A DNA stretch of 64,000 bases from positions 155,334,971 through 155,398,970 of the forward strand of contig NC_081411.1 in assembly GCF_030272615.1 (NCBI RefSeq). The letters are read 5' to 3'. The DNA comes from Cryptomeria japonica. Its lineage: Eukaryota > Streptophyta > Pinopsida > Cupressales > Cupressaceae. Positions within the stretch are counted from its first letter, which is position 1. Each line of letters opens with the position of its first letter. The translations under genes were made by a program, and so were the position numbers. Positions 27,732 through 39,773 of this stretch are shown piece after piece. Under the pieces are notes generated by a model. The model saw nothing but the letters and a program-made list of their open reading frames with translations. It had not been told where the DNA came from and did not search any database.

Positions 27732-27861
27732 AATTTTTGGCCCATCTCTCGAGGGGACATACCACCCATTAAATTAACATTTTATGGGGCATATTTCTTC
27801 ACATCTATTCTTCTTTCTTTGAAACGACGCGATAAACTGCACCATCTCAAAGAGGGGCAAA

Positions 27862-29365
27862 TGTAGTCACCTAAATCTGTCCAGTTTAATTAAATGAATA
27901 TGTGTTATTTATTAGATTAAAAGTCCACTAGCCACCAGTTAATTAAATTAACATCTAATTAATTCATCCTCAAATATTCTCCTATTAATTAAATAAATTA
28001 TTCAATTTATTTTAATTAATTCATTAAACTAAATTCATAATCAATTCAATGAATAAATCTTCTTTATTTCATTTAATCCCTTTTCTTCTTTTAAATAAAT
28101 TAAATAAAATATTTATTTAAATCATTAAATCCCAAACCCACTTGCATTCTCCTAAAAATGCAACTTGCACCTATTTGTTGAACTAACTGAATTTTATTTT
28201 AATAAAAAAACTTATTTTCCCTCACCCACCAAACCCACTTGCAATCCCAAACCCCGTCTAGATTCTTCTAACCTCTTCGTAATTAGCCTAATCCATCCCC
28301 TAAATATTGTCACATTCCTAAGACACTTGGTGTCACTTCTCAAAGACTCCAAAGTCTTTGAAAAACATTTAATGTTTTTTGTGTCCAACAAGCTAACCTC
28401 TAAAGTCTTCCAAACCACTTATGGCTCTTACATGGCCATTAATGGTTAACTCAACTCACCCACATGGTTAGAGATTTTGCCCCTAACTTAACCCTCATGT
28501 AACCCAGGTGTCTCCTCAAGCATTTATTGCTTTGACCATGGTTATCCTCACCAACTCTTGCACAAGAGTTTGTCCATTGGATAAAAGCATTATTCTTTGA
28601 ATAATGAATTTATTCATTCAACTCAACATTAACCTTACCTCCCAAGTTAACCCTCAAGTCATGTCAAGCATTTAATGCTTCTTCCCTCTCCTCTCAATCC
28701 ATCTCATGTTGACACTTTTCATCCTGGGATTGGGTTGAAAGACCTCACATGGATTGAATATAATTCAATCATAACCCTTGTTGAGATTACTCAATCTCAA
28801 CCATCCATTGCTCCATTTTTCCTATAAATAGAGCTCACATTCCTCATTTTCAAATCCTCAAGCATTCTCAAGTATTTAGCATTCTTAGCTTTGATCCTGA
28901 AAACTTGTATGCATTTACATTATAGACAATTTTAGAGAAGAGCATTTAGCATAAATCATCAATATATTGTTATTTTGGATTAAAATAAATCATTTTCATT
29001 CCATATCATCTAATATTATCTTTTTGTTTACATTTGCATTGCATAAGTAAATCATTTTTCATCTTGAACCTCCATAAGGCATCCATATTACAAAAAGCTA
29101 CTGAGAGCTACACTTATTTGGAACTTGGAGAGGAGAGGAACAAGGGAGGAGGAGCTACAAGCATGGTGGAAGGCATTTGGAGATGCCTTCTTGCGTTTAT
29201 TTTCATAGTTAAATGTTTCATTATGTTTTTAGTGTCTCTCTTGGTATGCCTATTTAGATTAGTCTTTGGTTGAATAACACTAACATTTATTTTTGTTTCT
29301 TGTGCTTCTTATGTGTTATACGAGAATAGGTTTTTGTCTAACATCTCCCATTTTGTAGAGCATCA
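27862..29365 (+). repeat. 3' LTR of element C, complete
   Basis: The LTR is 1504 bp, starts TGTAGTCACC directly after the polypurine tract and ends gagcatca. A TATA box (tataaatag, 28823-28831) precedes the inferred transcription start near 28855. After the LTR an AT-only microsatellite runs to about 29440. Confidence 0.85.
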
Positions 29366-30344
29366 ATATATATTATATATTATATATTTATATATTATAT
29401 GTATATACACATATTATATATACAATATCATATTATACACACACCCCAAATTTAAACAAACATACCGCATACACGCTATTTATAGTAAAAATAGCGCATA
29501 CACCCTTTTGACTGTTTAGCCTTGGAAATAGGCCTAGATGACAAAGCTACGGTTTGAAAGTTTGATTTCCCTCCATTTCCCTCCTTTTTGACATGTTTTA
29601 TTTTATCAACTTGGTTTCTCGACTTTGTCATCATCAAGTGGGTATTTCTAAAATTGCTACCATATTTTCACCCATCTTCTGAGCTTTCTAACCATATAAT
29701 TTTTTTAAAATTTTAACAACAATAACATATTATTATTGAATTTCTTTTACTAGTGTCTCCATAGTTCTTACAGACATACATGCACCATTTTTTTAATAAA
29801 TTTTGATATACTTATCAAAATTTAAAACACTTTATATATTATTGTGGTGCACTTGATTCTTTACAATTTAAAAAAAAAGAAATTTGTATTTTCGATTTTT
29901 TAAGTGCAACTTATGCTTCGCGCACGAACATGTACCTAATTTTCAGGATGTGCTTGATTGGAAAAATCATTAAAAAACAATACTCAACAAAAAATTAAAA
30001 ATAAATACACATCTTCTAGTTCTCACTCTTAACTATCTTTTTACCAGAGGATTTGTCAAAATAATAAATCTAACTATGACTTTTTTTATGCGCACGTCAG
30101 ACACTATGTTACATTTTTCCTTAAAAAATCAAGGTCTATTTTTTGTGCACGAAGGATTTGACCCCCTTAATCTTATCCAATTTTGAAAAAGTTTTAGTAG
30201 TTTGGAAACTATATTTAGAGTAATATAATATTTGTTCTTTGATTATCTTCATATCTTGAGTGGATGACTTTCAAATTTTTCCTCCAAGTTCAGGTTCACC
30301 TGATTTCAGAAAAAAAGTGTCCACTTATACCCCCTTTTTTACCA
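29366..30344. other. AT-rich intergenic stretch
   Basis: A TA microsatellite is followed by sequence with no recognisable frame. The word gcgcacg occurs more than once (about 29918 and 30091) without any clear structure. Confidence 0.4.
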
Positions 30345-31300
30345 TCATCTTTGTGCACTTACCCTAGTAGGAGTTTGTGGGCTTGTTTGCAGAGAAGAAA
30401 GGGTTACATTATCTTCATCATGAGGGACATAAGGGCTTTGAGCTATCGTAGGACGTACCAACCCACTAGGTTGAGAGACAATATGGTCATAAGGAGTTTT
30501 ATGGGCATGAAGAAGAGAAGATGGTTCACGTGCCTCCATTTCATCTTTTCTTCTTAAAGAACTATGGGTAGCTCTAGTAACCATAGGTGTATCTATTTCT
30601 ACTTTTTTCTTTTTATCCTTTGGGCCCTCCTCTAACATGTCTATTTCTTTCTACCCTCTTTTTGTTTTTTCCCTAGAAGATTCCCCTTTTTCTATCAATC
30701 TTCTCATAATGGGTCCCTTATTACCCTTCTGAATTGGAGAAGACAATAATTCCAACCATTTTTATCTTCCAGATTATTTCTTAAGAAAATTATTTTTAAC
30801 AATCAAGTGCATCAACCCAGGATATTTTACATGACCCTCAAAAAGTTTAACCTTAGCTATCATTGTTGTTAACCGAAAAAACAGAAAGGAAGGAAGATTT
30901 ACTCAAGCCTGGGGGCGAGTATTAGCATACCTTAAGTGAATAAGAGGCCTCATTGTTGGTCCCAATATAGTGCTATACTGACCCTCACATGTGAAAAATT
31001 TCATTAGCCACGACAGAACTGTTTTCCAGGGCTCTTCCAAACAGCTTCTACTTACACCTTTCACACTACCCTTATGTATCTACAATTCAGGTCTAGGCTC
31101 ATCCCCTTCATGGAAGAGGTTAACCACTTCTTCAAAATTTATATGACCTTTGTTTATGGCTTCACATTCCAAAGGAATCCTAGAAACCCTAATTATGACC
31201 TGCGAAGTTACTTCAATTATTTATCCACATACCCTTGTAACAATAACATGGAAATTTGAGATAAATTATGTTGTTATTCTGGGGTGAGATCCTTCATATT
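30345..31300 (-). pseudogene. Transposon-type ORF remnant (NLP...YPGL module)
   Basis: The minus frame reads through a few stops. It contains GHINFEEVVNLFHEGDEPRP, then WLMKFFTCEGQYSTILGPTM, RPLIHLRYANTRPQ, VNLPSFLFFRLTTTM and FEGHVKYPGLMHLIVKNNFL. The end is a Lys-rich and Ser/Pro-rich tail. I do not know the exact family. Its layout (a conserved core, an NLP..L segment, a YPGL segment, then a charged low-complexity tail) resembles the extra ORF of the LINE at 39.6-42.1 kb. It also resembles the 'putative plant transposon protein' class. No flanking LTR or other element part was found. Confidence 0.45.
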
Positions 31301-32318
31301 TCTTGATAAATTCAAGACAACGCACTCAAGCTAATAGTTCCTCTGTTTGTGGGTTAAGAATTTTTTTTTTTTGGCTCTGTTATCTTTTTGTTTCCCATTA
31401 ATTCTAAAATCTTATGCACCTTGAACCCAACCTTAACTGCTAAAATGATGAACACTTGAGAAAATTTTACACTCTTCATAGCTTTTAGCTTCTAAAAAAT
31501 GAAATGCAAATAGAACAGTCTAGCATTTCAAAAATAAGAATTAATCACATAAATTGACCATTAATGCACACACATTTCTTCATTCATTTCCACATTGCCG
31601 CTATTTGATGAATTCGTGGTGATTTTCAAGAGTGTACTTCAAATAAGTTGAATCATTACTTTTTGATTTTGATTTGACAAATGACATCAATTGAGTTTAT
31701 CCATTATGTCCCTAGTTAATATTTTAACTTTTCATTAAATCAACAAATAATAGTTGGCAAATACTTAATGCAACATACTTAATTTGCCCCTACTTTAATA
31801 TTTACAAAATTAATAAGACAATATTTCAAAATAATAACTATAATGGATTTTACCTTTAAATGATTTTAATGTTTGCAGGTCAGGAGAGATGATGCATATC
31901 TTATCACATGCTATGAAAATAAAACAACATAATGATTAGGAGTCGTTTAGAGTACTGATATCACTTCATTAGTATGAAACCAATGATCAAATCAGGAGTT
32001 AATCTAGGCTAATTCTCCTCTAACCTTTCAAACATTAAATGAAGTGACAAGATCCATCATCAGGAACAAGGAAGGAATTGCTTCAATGAAAGGCTTATCC
32101 TGGAATCTTGTTAATCATCATGTTTTGTCAGGATCCATTAGGAGTTGATCAGGAAAAAGCCACCATTTTTGGTTTTCAACTTTTTCCATGGGTATGAATC
32201 ACCATTTTTGGTTTTAAATTCACCCTTGAAGTTGACCGCCATTTCTAGTTTTCAATCTTCCCTCTTTTTTTTTGGAAGATAAACCACCTTTTTAGGTTTT
32301 CAATCTATCTCCATTATT
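31301..32318. other. No gene seen
   Basis: AT-rich sequence. At 32160-32310 a word of the type accatttttggttttcaa is repeated three or four times. This is probably the 3' non-coding part of the Gypsy element whose pol ends at 32319, but its LTR was not delimited. Confidence 0.35.
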
Positions 32319-33490
32319 CAGTCTTTGTTTGGGTCATGCATTACTAGATTGTGATATAACTTGAGACAATGGCCATTAGCCAACATCTCTTTTTTATCTC
32401 CATCAATAGGAATCAATTGGACTACACCATTATCATAAACTTGACTAATTTCATAAGGTCCCAACCATCTTGTATGAATTTTTCCTTTAAATTCCTGGAA
32501 CCTTGAGTCAAATAATAGTGCCCAATATCCCTTCTTGATATTTATAATTACAATATGCTCGTCATGTCATAGTTTCATCTTCTTCTAAATCAATTCTGTA
32601 TATTGTAGTATCTATGTTCTCATCTCATCTAGTCAATTCAACTGCAAAATTCTGGTCTTCTTTTCTTCTGAAAGATTAATCTCGACTTCCCATATTGTCC
32701 TTAATGTTTTTAACTCAAACTCAATCACCATGACATGTGTTTTTCCATTTACCAATTCATATGGAGAAAATCTCGTAGTTGTTTTCCAAGTGGTGTTGTA
32801 AGCCCAAATTGCTTCATCCAACCTATCTGACCAATTTGATTTCCTCAATGAAACTATTTTTATGATTATATTTTCCAACTATCCATTGGTAACCTCCACC
32901 TGACCATTAGCTTGTGGATGATAGGGTGAATATTTTCTATGTGTCATCTTATATATGTGAATAAATACTTCCATCATAGAAGACATGAATTGTGGCCCTT
33001 GATCATATACTATCTCTTACGGAGCACCAAACCTCTGAAGAATGTGTTTGTATAGAAAATCAACAACCTTCTCTTCCCTAACTATTGGAAGTGCTTTCAC
33101 CTAGGCCTATTTTGTTACATAATTTGTACCAAACATAATATAATGATATCCTCTTGAAGGGGATCTATGGATAACACAAAATCAATACCTAACTTCTCAA
33201 AAGGTTCAAGAACTATTTGCAGTTGAAGTGACATCTCCATTGTTGTTGTTGGTCTTCCCATGCACTAGCACTGATCACAATGCTTCACATAAAATGAAAT
33301 GTCTTTGGTCATAGAAGGCCAAAAGTATCTTTCTCCCAATAATTTATGAACAGTTCTGATCACAGAGTAGTGTCCTTCTTCTAGTTAAGAAAGGCATCAA
33401 TGTATGATGTCTAGACATCAATTTCCTGCACACACCTACGAAGAATATGATCAGGACATATTTTAAATAACAATCCATCAATCCATTGGA
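32319..33490 (-). pseudogene. Ty3/Gypsy integrase C-terminal portion (element D, distal part)
   Basis: On the minus strand the frame opens with DGLLFKICPDHILRRCVQE, the zinc-finger region of Gypsy integrase. It continues through broken frames to the conserved LDEAIWAYNTTWKTTTRFSP, then YELVNGKTHVM. It ends with WLGPYEISQVYDNGVVQLI and a natural-looking stop at 32319. No chromodomain is seen. Many stops lie between. Orientation and order fit the gag-protease-RT-RNase H piece at 50206-53960, with only a short part between RNase H and integrase missing. Confidence 0.75.
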
Positions 33491-34159
33491 ATCTATAAAT
33501 TAGTGTTTTGTAGAATTTTGTCTATAGATTCTAAATATATTTTTTTTCAAATTTTTTTGAAGATTTGTTTCAATGTTTTTTCGACTCCTTCAAAAAGTAG
33601 TTTTTTACAACAAACTACATTTTTTCAGAGTGATGTGCCTCCCAAAATGCAATTTTTTCTCTATAAATGATAAAAACTTGTGTATTTTGAATTTTTGGTT
33701 TGTAACATCAATATCTAGAGCTTGTTGTTGGTTTGATCATGATATGTTGAATATTTTCATTTTATTAAGTTTTCAAGTCCGGCTAGTCATAATTAAGACA
33801 TAGGCTTAAGTTTGAAAACATAACTTGTTCTATATAATCGAAATTAAATTTTAATTTTTTTGTTAGAAAGAAGACATCAATACCTGGGGCATATAGATAT
33901 TTTTCAGATTTTTTTTTAATTAGTTTCTTATTTGCGTTGAATAGAGTACATGTTTGGTGAAAAACCAATATTCCATAAAATTAGAAAAAAAAAGAACATA
34001 ATAAATTCACAATGTAAAAATTATACTCATTGGAAATCTTGCTCTGAGCACTACCATATTATATTTTTGGGTTATCAAGATTATTTTATTTGTGCCTTGA
34101 ATCAGAGGTCTGAAGGCAAAAATTTCTCAGAACTCTAAAAAATATGGGGAGAGACCTCT

Positions 34160-34345
34160 AATAAGCAGGTTCAAACAAACACTGGTTCGAGCGAAGGGGG
34201 GTCCGATTGAACCCTAAGGGGTTCGATCAGACCCCCTTCGCTCGAACCCCCTAGGAAAAATTATGATGCGTACTTTCATGTAATGACTAGGTTCGAACGA
34301 ACCCGACCTTTTGTAACTGTTGGCATTCGTTCGAACCCTAGCCAA
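34160..34345. repeat. Cluster of GGTTCGA/TCGAACC hairpin motifs, right arm
   Basis: Several copies in both orientations, including ggttcgagcgaagggg, ggttcgatcagac, cgctcgaacccc and the palindrome ggttcgaacgaaccc. It is the counterpart of 2232-2410 and sits 5' of exon 1 of the right-arm gene. Confidence 0.5.
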
Positions 34346-34986
34346 CCCAATGTTTTTTTTTTTACATTTTAGTAGTCATATAAATATACATAATTTTTTT
34401 TTTTTTTACACAGATGATTAAAACAATTTGCTTTTTTGGATGAAAGAAGACATTTGAAAATTATTTTGAGGGCAATAATTTGAAGATATTTGAAGGTTAT
34501 TTTAAAAGAATGGAGAACAAGAAGAGAAGGCAAAATAAGACTTCAAGGAATTATTCTCCCGAAATGGAACAAAGATATCGAGAACAAAGAAGGCAAAGAT
34601 ATCATGATGCAAGTATGTTTTTTTTTTTATTTCTATTTAATTTTATATGTATTACATACCAAAAATTGTGTTTATTTGTCAGTATTAGTTAAATATTTTT
34701 GTCTAATATTTTTATGAAAATTATTTTAAATAATATTAATTAAATTAAATTAATTAAATTTATATAATAATTCTATCTTAATTAATTCTAAATGATGTTA
34801 TTTTTATTAAATTAATTGGAAATAGTAGGATTAAAAATAATCTCATTTTAATTAAAAATAATTATGCTTTAATTTGAAATAATATGTGTGTTTGCAAATT
34901 TCAAATTCCATTAACTTGCTTGTTGTGTAATTGATATTTTCTCTCCCCCCTTAAGTCCATTTATAATAGATCATGGTTTTAATTTA

Positions 34987-35655
34987 AAATTTAGATCTTT
35001 AGGACCCCTCCCTTTCTCAATTATTATTTATAATTTATAATTTAATTTAGATAGTCCATAAATATATAATTTAATTTAGATTTTGAAACCATGTGTCTTT
35101 ATAGTTTAGCAAACACTTCAATTGGTGATCTAAAATTAACAAACTTGTCTGTTGTGTCTTTAGCAATAGGCTCTTTTTGTTTTATCCTTAGAAAGGGGCC
35201 TACCTCCGTAGTAGCCCTTAAGGCTCGGTGAGAGGGAACGACCCAAAGTGGTAACAAGCTAAAGTCAATCTCTTCCAAGCCACTATAAATAAATGTGTTT
35301 GTGATGAAAGTTGCAAGCAACGGGTGTTACATGTTTCTATAACGATGTTATGACTCCCCATAAACCCTATAGAGCACAACCTCTATAGGCTGGAGGCCTT
35401 CCATTTAAAGGAGTGTAAAACGTTGCTGATTATAGCCACCCAAAAGGATGCCCTTACTAGACACCTTTTGTGTTAGAAGCCAAAAACTTTCTAGTTGTTC
35501 GCATAGGAGGTCGAACCTCTGAAACAACCCACATTCTTACGGTTATTACTAGAGATACAAAGTTTGCCACGGGGATTTTTCGTGGGGACTAGTGCTTGGC
35601 TGTCCTAGAGAAGTGAGTGTCATGGAGGGGAGCCAGTGGGGTCAAGCACCTAAGT
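34987..35655. mobile_element. Insertion in the intron of the right-arm gene copy
   Basis: The left arm has only about 115 bp of unrelated sequence at this point. The inserted part contains leader-like phrases (aggctcggtgagaggg, ccactataaataaatg, gatgaaagttgcaag) that loosely match the leader of element C at 23690-23790. It may be a retroelement fragment. No ends or target duplications were identified. Confidence 0.4.
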
Positions 35656-35682
35656 CTTAAGGGGAGTCAAGTATATTAATAT

Positions 35683-35825
35683 GAAATGTTTTTGCATATG
35701 TGGTCATATTAAGTAATGATGGGGCCTATTATGTGATTATAACCTCTTAAATATGAAATAAATTTAGAACCTATTGTGTCATAATAGGTTCTATTTATAT
35801 GACTGGACGTATGCAAAAACATTTC
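35683..35825. repeat. Short inverted-repeat (MITE-like) unit, right-arm copy
   Basis: It starts gaaatgtttttgcatatgtg and ends cgtatgcaaaaacatttc. It is the counterpart of 1349-1517 and 26 bp shorter. Confidence 0.5.
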
Positions 35826-36560
35826 ATATTATACTCAAGAGTCCCCAAGTAAGACCTATATTACGCAAATCATATTAGGACCTATTACATACATGATATT
35901 AGGAGGTCTATTATGCAATAATAGGTCTTATATATGACATAATAGTCTACTTGTTATGACATAATTTTTAGGTCTTACTAAATGTCTTGGAAATTTGGTT
36001 TCAAATTAAACTTGGAATTTCATTGCATTAAAAATATTCTTTGTCATCTTAACTAATGTGCAGAACGGGCTTGAGAAGAAGGGGGTTTTGAAGCAAGAGT
36101 CGAGGCAAACAGACCTGTTGAAGAACACAGCTGATGAACATAGGGAGGAACTTTCCCAAGTTGAACCAATGGAGGTTGAAGGAGAGGGGTCAAGCTCCTT
36201 ACCTCCTACCACTAGTATGGATGAGCATATTGTGGATCTAGCTAAACAGGTGAAGATAAATATTTCTTATAAAAATTTAGATCATTTACTTGAAATGGAT
36301 GTGGATGAGTTGAAACATCTCAGTGAAGAACCAAGACATACTAAAAGGAGGTCAATGAATAAAAGTACAAAAGAAATAATATCTTATTTCTACAATCTTG
36401 ATACTACACTAGAGAAAGCTCAATTGTTATCAATTGTACTTACTCGTAAAGACTTAATAGATCCACTGAAATTGTTGGGTATAGATATAACAAGTCAAAA
36501 GCGGAAAACTTATTAGCTACAAAAATCTATTGTTGATAATGTTAATAGTGGTTTGTTGAT

Positions 36561-36829
36561 AATGTTAAGATATGTATCTCACAGTCACTGTACTAGAAAA
36601 TGGTAGCAATATCGGGCAACGGGGGATCCTAGAGTGGAGGATCTATATCATCATGTGGCTCTTGATCAGAAGCCTGTGCAGGTGGATCCTGATTAGTAGC
36701 ATGTGTAGGTGGATCCTGGGACACAATCTATCTAGGTAGGTCATAAAGTTAAAATAAATATGTGATCACACACACATGAAGTGCATTCAATTTGAAACAT
36801 TAAAAATTAAAATCAATTAAATTCTAGAG
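36561..36829. other. Junction between right arm and tandem repeats
   Basis: No gene. The word gtggatcctg is repeated at about 36680 and 36710, each preceded by a tg(c/t)aggtggatcc motif. Confidence 0.35.
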
Positions 36830-37366
36830 AGAGAGAGAGAGAGATCATTAATGTTGAGCTCATTAAAAATTAAAATGTATACATGTGAAGTTCTCGCATA
36901 ATTAATAGATATATAGATATATATATAAATGTACATTTAAAATTATTAATACATTAATGAGAGAGAGAGAGGGAGATCATTTTCATGAGAGAGAGAGAGA
37001 GATAACATTAATTTCAAAGAGAGAGAGAGATCATTAAAGATATATATACATTATGTACTATATTAAAACATATATAAATTTATCTATATAGATCGCATAC
37101 ATAAATTTTAAATTATTAAAACATTAATGCGAGAGAGAGGGAGATCATTTAAATCATGACATGTAGAGAGAGATCTAACATTACTTTTAGAGAGAGAGAG
37201 AGAGAAAGAGAGATCATTTTAAAGATATATACATACAGTTACTAAATTAAAACATATATAAATTTATCTATATAGATCACATACACACATTTTAAATTAT
37301 TAAAACATTAAATCAAGAGAGAGAGGGAGATAATTTTCATGAGAGAGATATATATAATAGTAATTT

Positions 37367-37404
<38 letters not shown>

Positions 37405-37480
37405 ATTATTTAGATATATACATCATGACTAAATTAAAACATAATTTTTAAAAATTAAAAAACATGCCAACTGAGAAAAT
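36830..37480. repeat. GA-rich tandem repeat array, period about 180 bp
   Basis: Runs of GA are embedded in an AT-rich unit of about 180 bp. The unit consists of a gagagagggagatcatttt block, a second GA block, then atatatac, aaaacatatataaattta, tctatatagatc and aaattattaaaacatta. It is repeated about three times from 36935 to 37440. The longest GA run is near 37370-37400. Confidence 0.7.
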
Positions 37481-37489
37481 TAAGGGAAG

Positions 37490-39432
37490 AGAGATTTTAT
37501 AAGGGGTCATATGTGGCTCTAAGGGCTCACACGTGTTAGAACACATGCATGACCCCTTAGGACCACATATTCTTGACCCCTCGGGACACTAATGTATGTG
37601 ATCTTAAGGGACCGATATGTCATACACACTAGGATTTTATAAGGGGTCATATGTGGCTCTAAGGGGTCACGCATGTGTTAGAACACACACGTGACCTCTT
37701 AGGACACTATGTGATCCTAAGGGGAATGTTGTATGTACACTAGGATGTTATAAGGGGTCATATGTGGTCCCAAGGGGTCATGCATGTGTTAGAAAACATG
37801 TGTGACCTCGTAGGATAATGTATATGATCCCTTAGGATGCTATGTGATCCTAAGGGGAATGTCGTATGTATACTAGGATGTTATAAGGGGTCATATGTGG
37901 TCCTAAGAGGTCACACATGTGTTAGAAAACATGTGTACGTGTGATCTTAAGGGATCATATGTCGTAGACACCAAGATGTTATAAGGGGTCATTGATGTAT
38001 AGTGTTAGAATACACATGCATGACCCCTTATGACCACATATGACCCCTTCTAGGACACTATGTGATCCTAAGGGGTACATGTTGTATATAATAGTTATAA
38101 CCTAGGTCATATGTGGTTCTGAGGGGTCATATGCGGTTCTATAAGGATTTTATAAGGGGTAATATGTGCTCCTAAGGGGTCACACATGTGTTAGAACACA
38201 TGCATGACCCCTTAGGAGAAAATATTCTTGACCCCTTAGGACACTAATGTATGTGATCTTAAGGAATTGATATGTCATACACTCTAGGATTTTATAAGCC
38301 CAGGTCATATGTGGTTCTAAGGGGTCACGCATGTGTTAGAACACACACGTGACCTCTTAGGACCACATATGACCCCTTAGGACACTATGTGATCCTAAGG
38401 GGAATGTCACATGTACACTAGGATGTTATAAGGGGTCATATGTGGTCCTAAGGGGTCACACTTTTGTTATAACACACGTGTGACCTCTTAAGACCACATA
38501 TGACCCCTTAGGACACTATGTGATCCTAACGGGAATGTCGTATGTACACTAGGATCTTATAAGGGGTCATATGTGGTCCTAAGGGGTCACGCATGTGTTA
38601 GAACACATGCATGACCCCTTAGGACCACATATTCAACCTCTTAGGACATTGTACATGTGATCTTAAGGGATCATATGTCATAGACACTAGGATGTTATAA
38701 GGGGTCATATGTGGTCCTAAGGGGTTACACATGTACATTGTTAGAACACAAATGAATGACCCCTTATGACCACATATGACCCCTTCTAGGACACTATGTG
38801 ATCCTAAGGGGTGCATTTTTTATACAATATGATGTTATAAGGGGTCATATGTGGTCCTAAGGGGTCACACATGTGTTGACAAATCCATGACCCTTTAGGA
38901 CCACATATGACCCCTTAGGACACTATGTGATGGACTAAGGGGTATGTTGTTCACACTAGGATTTTATAAGGGGTCATATGTGGTTCTAAGGGGTCACAAA
39001 TGTGTTATAACACATGAGTGTGACCCCTTAGGACCACATATGACCCCTTAGGACACTATGTGATCCTAAGGGGTATGTCATACACACTAGGATGTTATAG
39101 AGGGTCATATGTGGTCCTAAGGGGTCACACATTTGTTAACACATCCGTGACCCCTTAGGACCACATATGACCCCTTAGGACACTATGTGATGGACTAAGG
39201 GGTATGTCGTACACACTAGGATTTTATAAGGGGTCACATGCGGTCCTAAGGGGTCACACATGTGTTAGATCATAGGTGTGACCCCTTAGGACCACATATG
39301 ACCCCTTAGGGTCCACTATGTGATCCTCTATGGTCCCAAGGGGATGTATAGTGTCATAAAGGGAATATGTGGTCTTAAGGGGTCCTAAGGGGTCATGTTG
39401 TGTGTGTAATAGGATGTGAAAAGGGGCCATGT
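37490..39432. repeat. Palindromic satellite, monomer about 130 bp, with higher-order structure
   Basis: About 14 monomers each start (ATNTTATAA)GGGGTCATATGTGG and contain CCTAAGGGGTCACACATG, a short loop, then the inverse: CATGTGTGACCCCTTAGG followed by CCACATATGACCCC. Each monomer can fold into a hairpin of about 80 nt. Monomer starts are near 37493, 37631, 37742, 37875, 37974, 38145, 38287, 38420, 38552, 38691, 38832, 38957, 39090 and 39215. Monomers 1-5 correspond one to one with 6-10. Monomers 11-12 correspond to 13-14, sharing a diagnostic tgatggactaagg word in 11 and 13. No ORF. Confidence 0.9.
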
Positions 39433-39596
39433 AGAGGATTTATTTAATTTTTATTTTTTAAATTTGTTATATAAGTTTTATAATGTTTTTTTTAAATTTA
39501 AATTTATTAATTTTTCTAACGTTTTAATTTATTATATTAGATTTGTAACATTTTTCTAATTTTTTATTTTACTAATGTTTTTTATTAAGGAAAACT
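39433..39596. other. AT-rich spacer between satellite and LINE
   Basis: T-rich sequence with no coding signal. A similar T-rich stretch (ctaagttttaatttacta type) lies at 42060-42120, on the other side of the LINE, so the LINE may have inserted in this tract. Confidence 0.35.
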
Positions 39597-39773
39597 AGGT
39601 TTTAAGGGACCCGAAACCCTCTTACATATCAAAAACAAAAGCATTAGAGAAACAAGAGTGGACAGAACAAACAGAGAAAGGTTGCAAAAGAACAACACAA
39701 AAGATAACAGCCAAAGAAAACAACAACAAAAGACCTACGAGAAACTGGCCCACCTAAAACATAACTAGAGCAT

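Larger units (their letters stand above)
21268..29365 (+). mobile_element. LTR retrotransposon C, non-autonomous, with captured antisense gene
   Basis: The LTRs are direct repeats at 21268-22666 and 27862-29365. The internal part has a primer-binding site, a 2.7-kb leader, a gag remnant (25351-25818), an antisense PMD remnant and a polypurine tract AAAGAGGGGCAAA ending at 27861. I find no protease, reverse transcriptase, RNase H or integrase. The gag looks Ty3/Gypsy-type by general character only. The 5' LTR lacks about the first 95 bp, so target-site duplications cannot be checked. In a 120-bp sample the LTRs differ at roughly one base in ten, so the insertion is old. Confidence 0.8.
34414..36516 (+). 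pseudogene. Second copy of the unknown two-exon arm gene
   Basis: Exon 1 is 34414-34612 and exon 2 starts at 36064, with the same GT donor and AG acceptor positions as the left copy. An in-frame stop follows an FFG motif in exon 1, and RA is followed by a stop near the start of exon 2. The readable part of exon 2 (EPMEVEGEGSSSLPPTTSMD to DITSQKRKTY) closely matches the left arm. The frame ends at a stop after 36516 and homology ends near 36560, so the helix-turn-helix-like part present on the left is absent. This copy is clearly dead. Confidence 0.6.
33492..36560. repeat. Right arm of the ~3 kb inverted repeat
   Basis: It is the inverse copy of 1-3095. It starts directly after the integrase fragment and ends inside exon 2 of the gene it carries; similarity to the left arm is lost near 36560. 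It includes the matching GGTTCGA hairpin cluster (34160-34345) and MITE-like unit (35683-35825). Confidence 0.8.

Noticed and set aside
37490-39432. CRISPR array
   Set aside because: The repeats are contiguous palindromic monomers without unique spacers, and the surrounding genome is plant-like.
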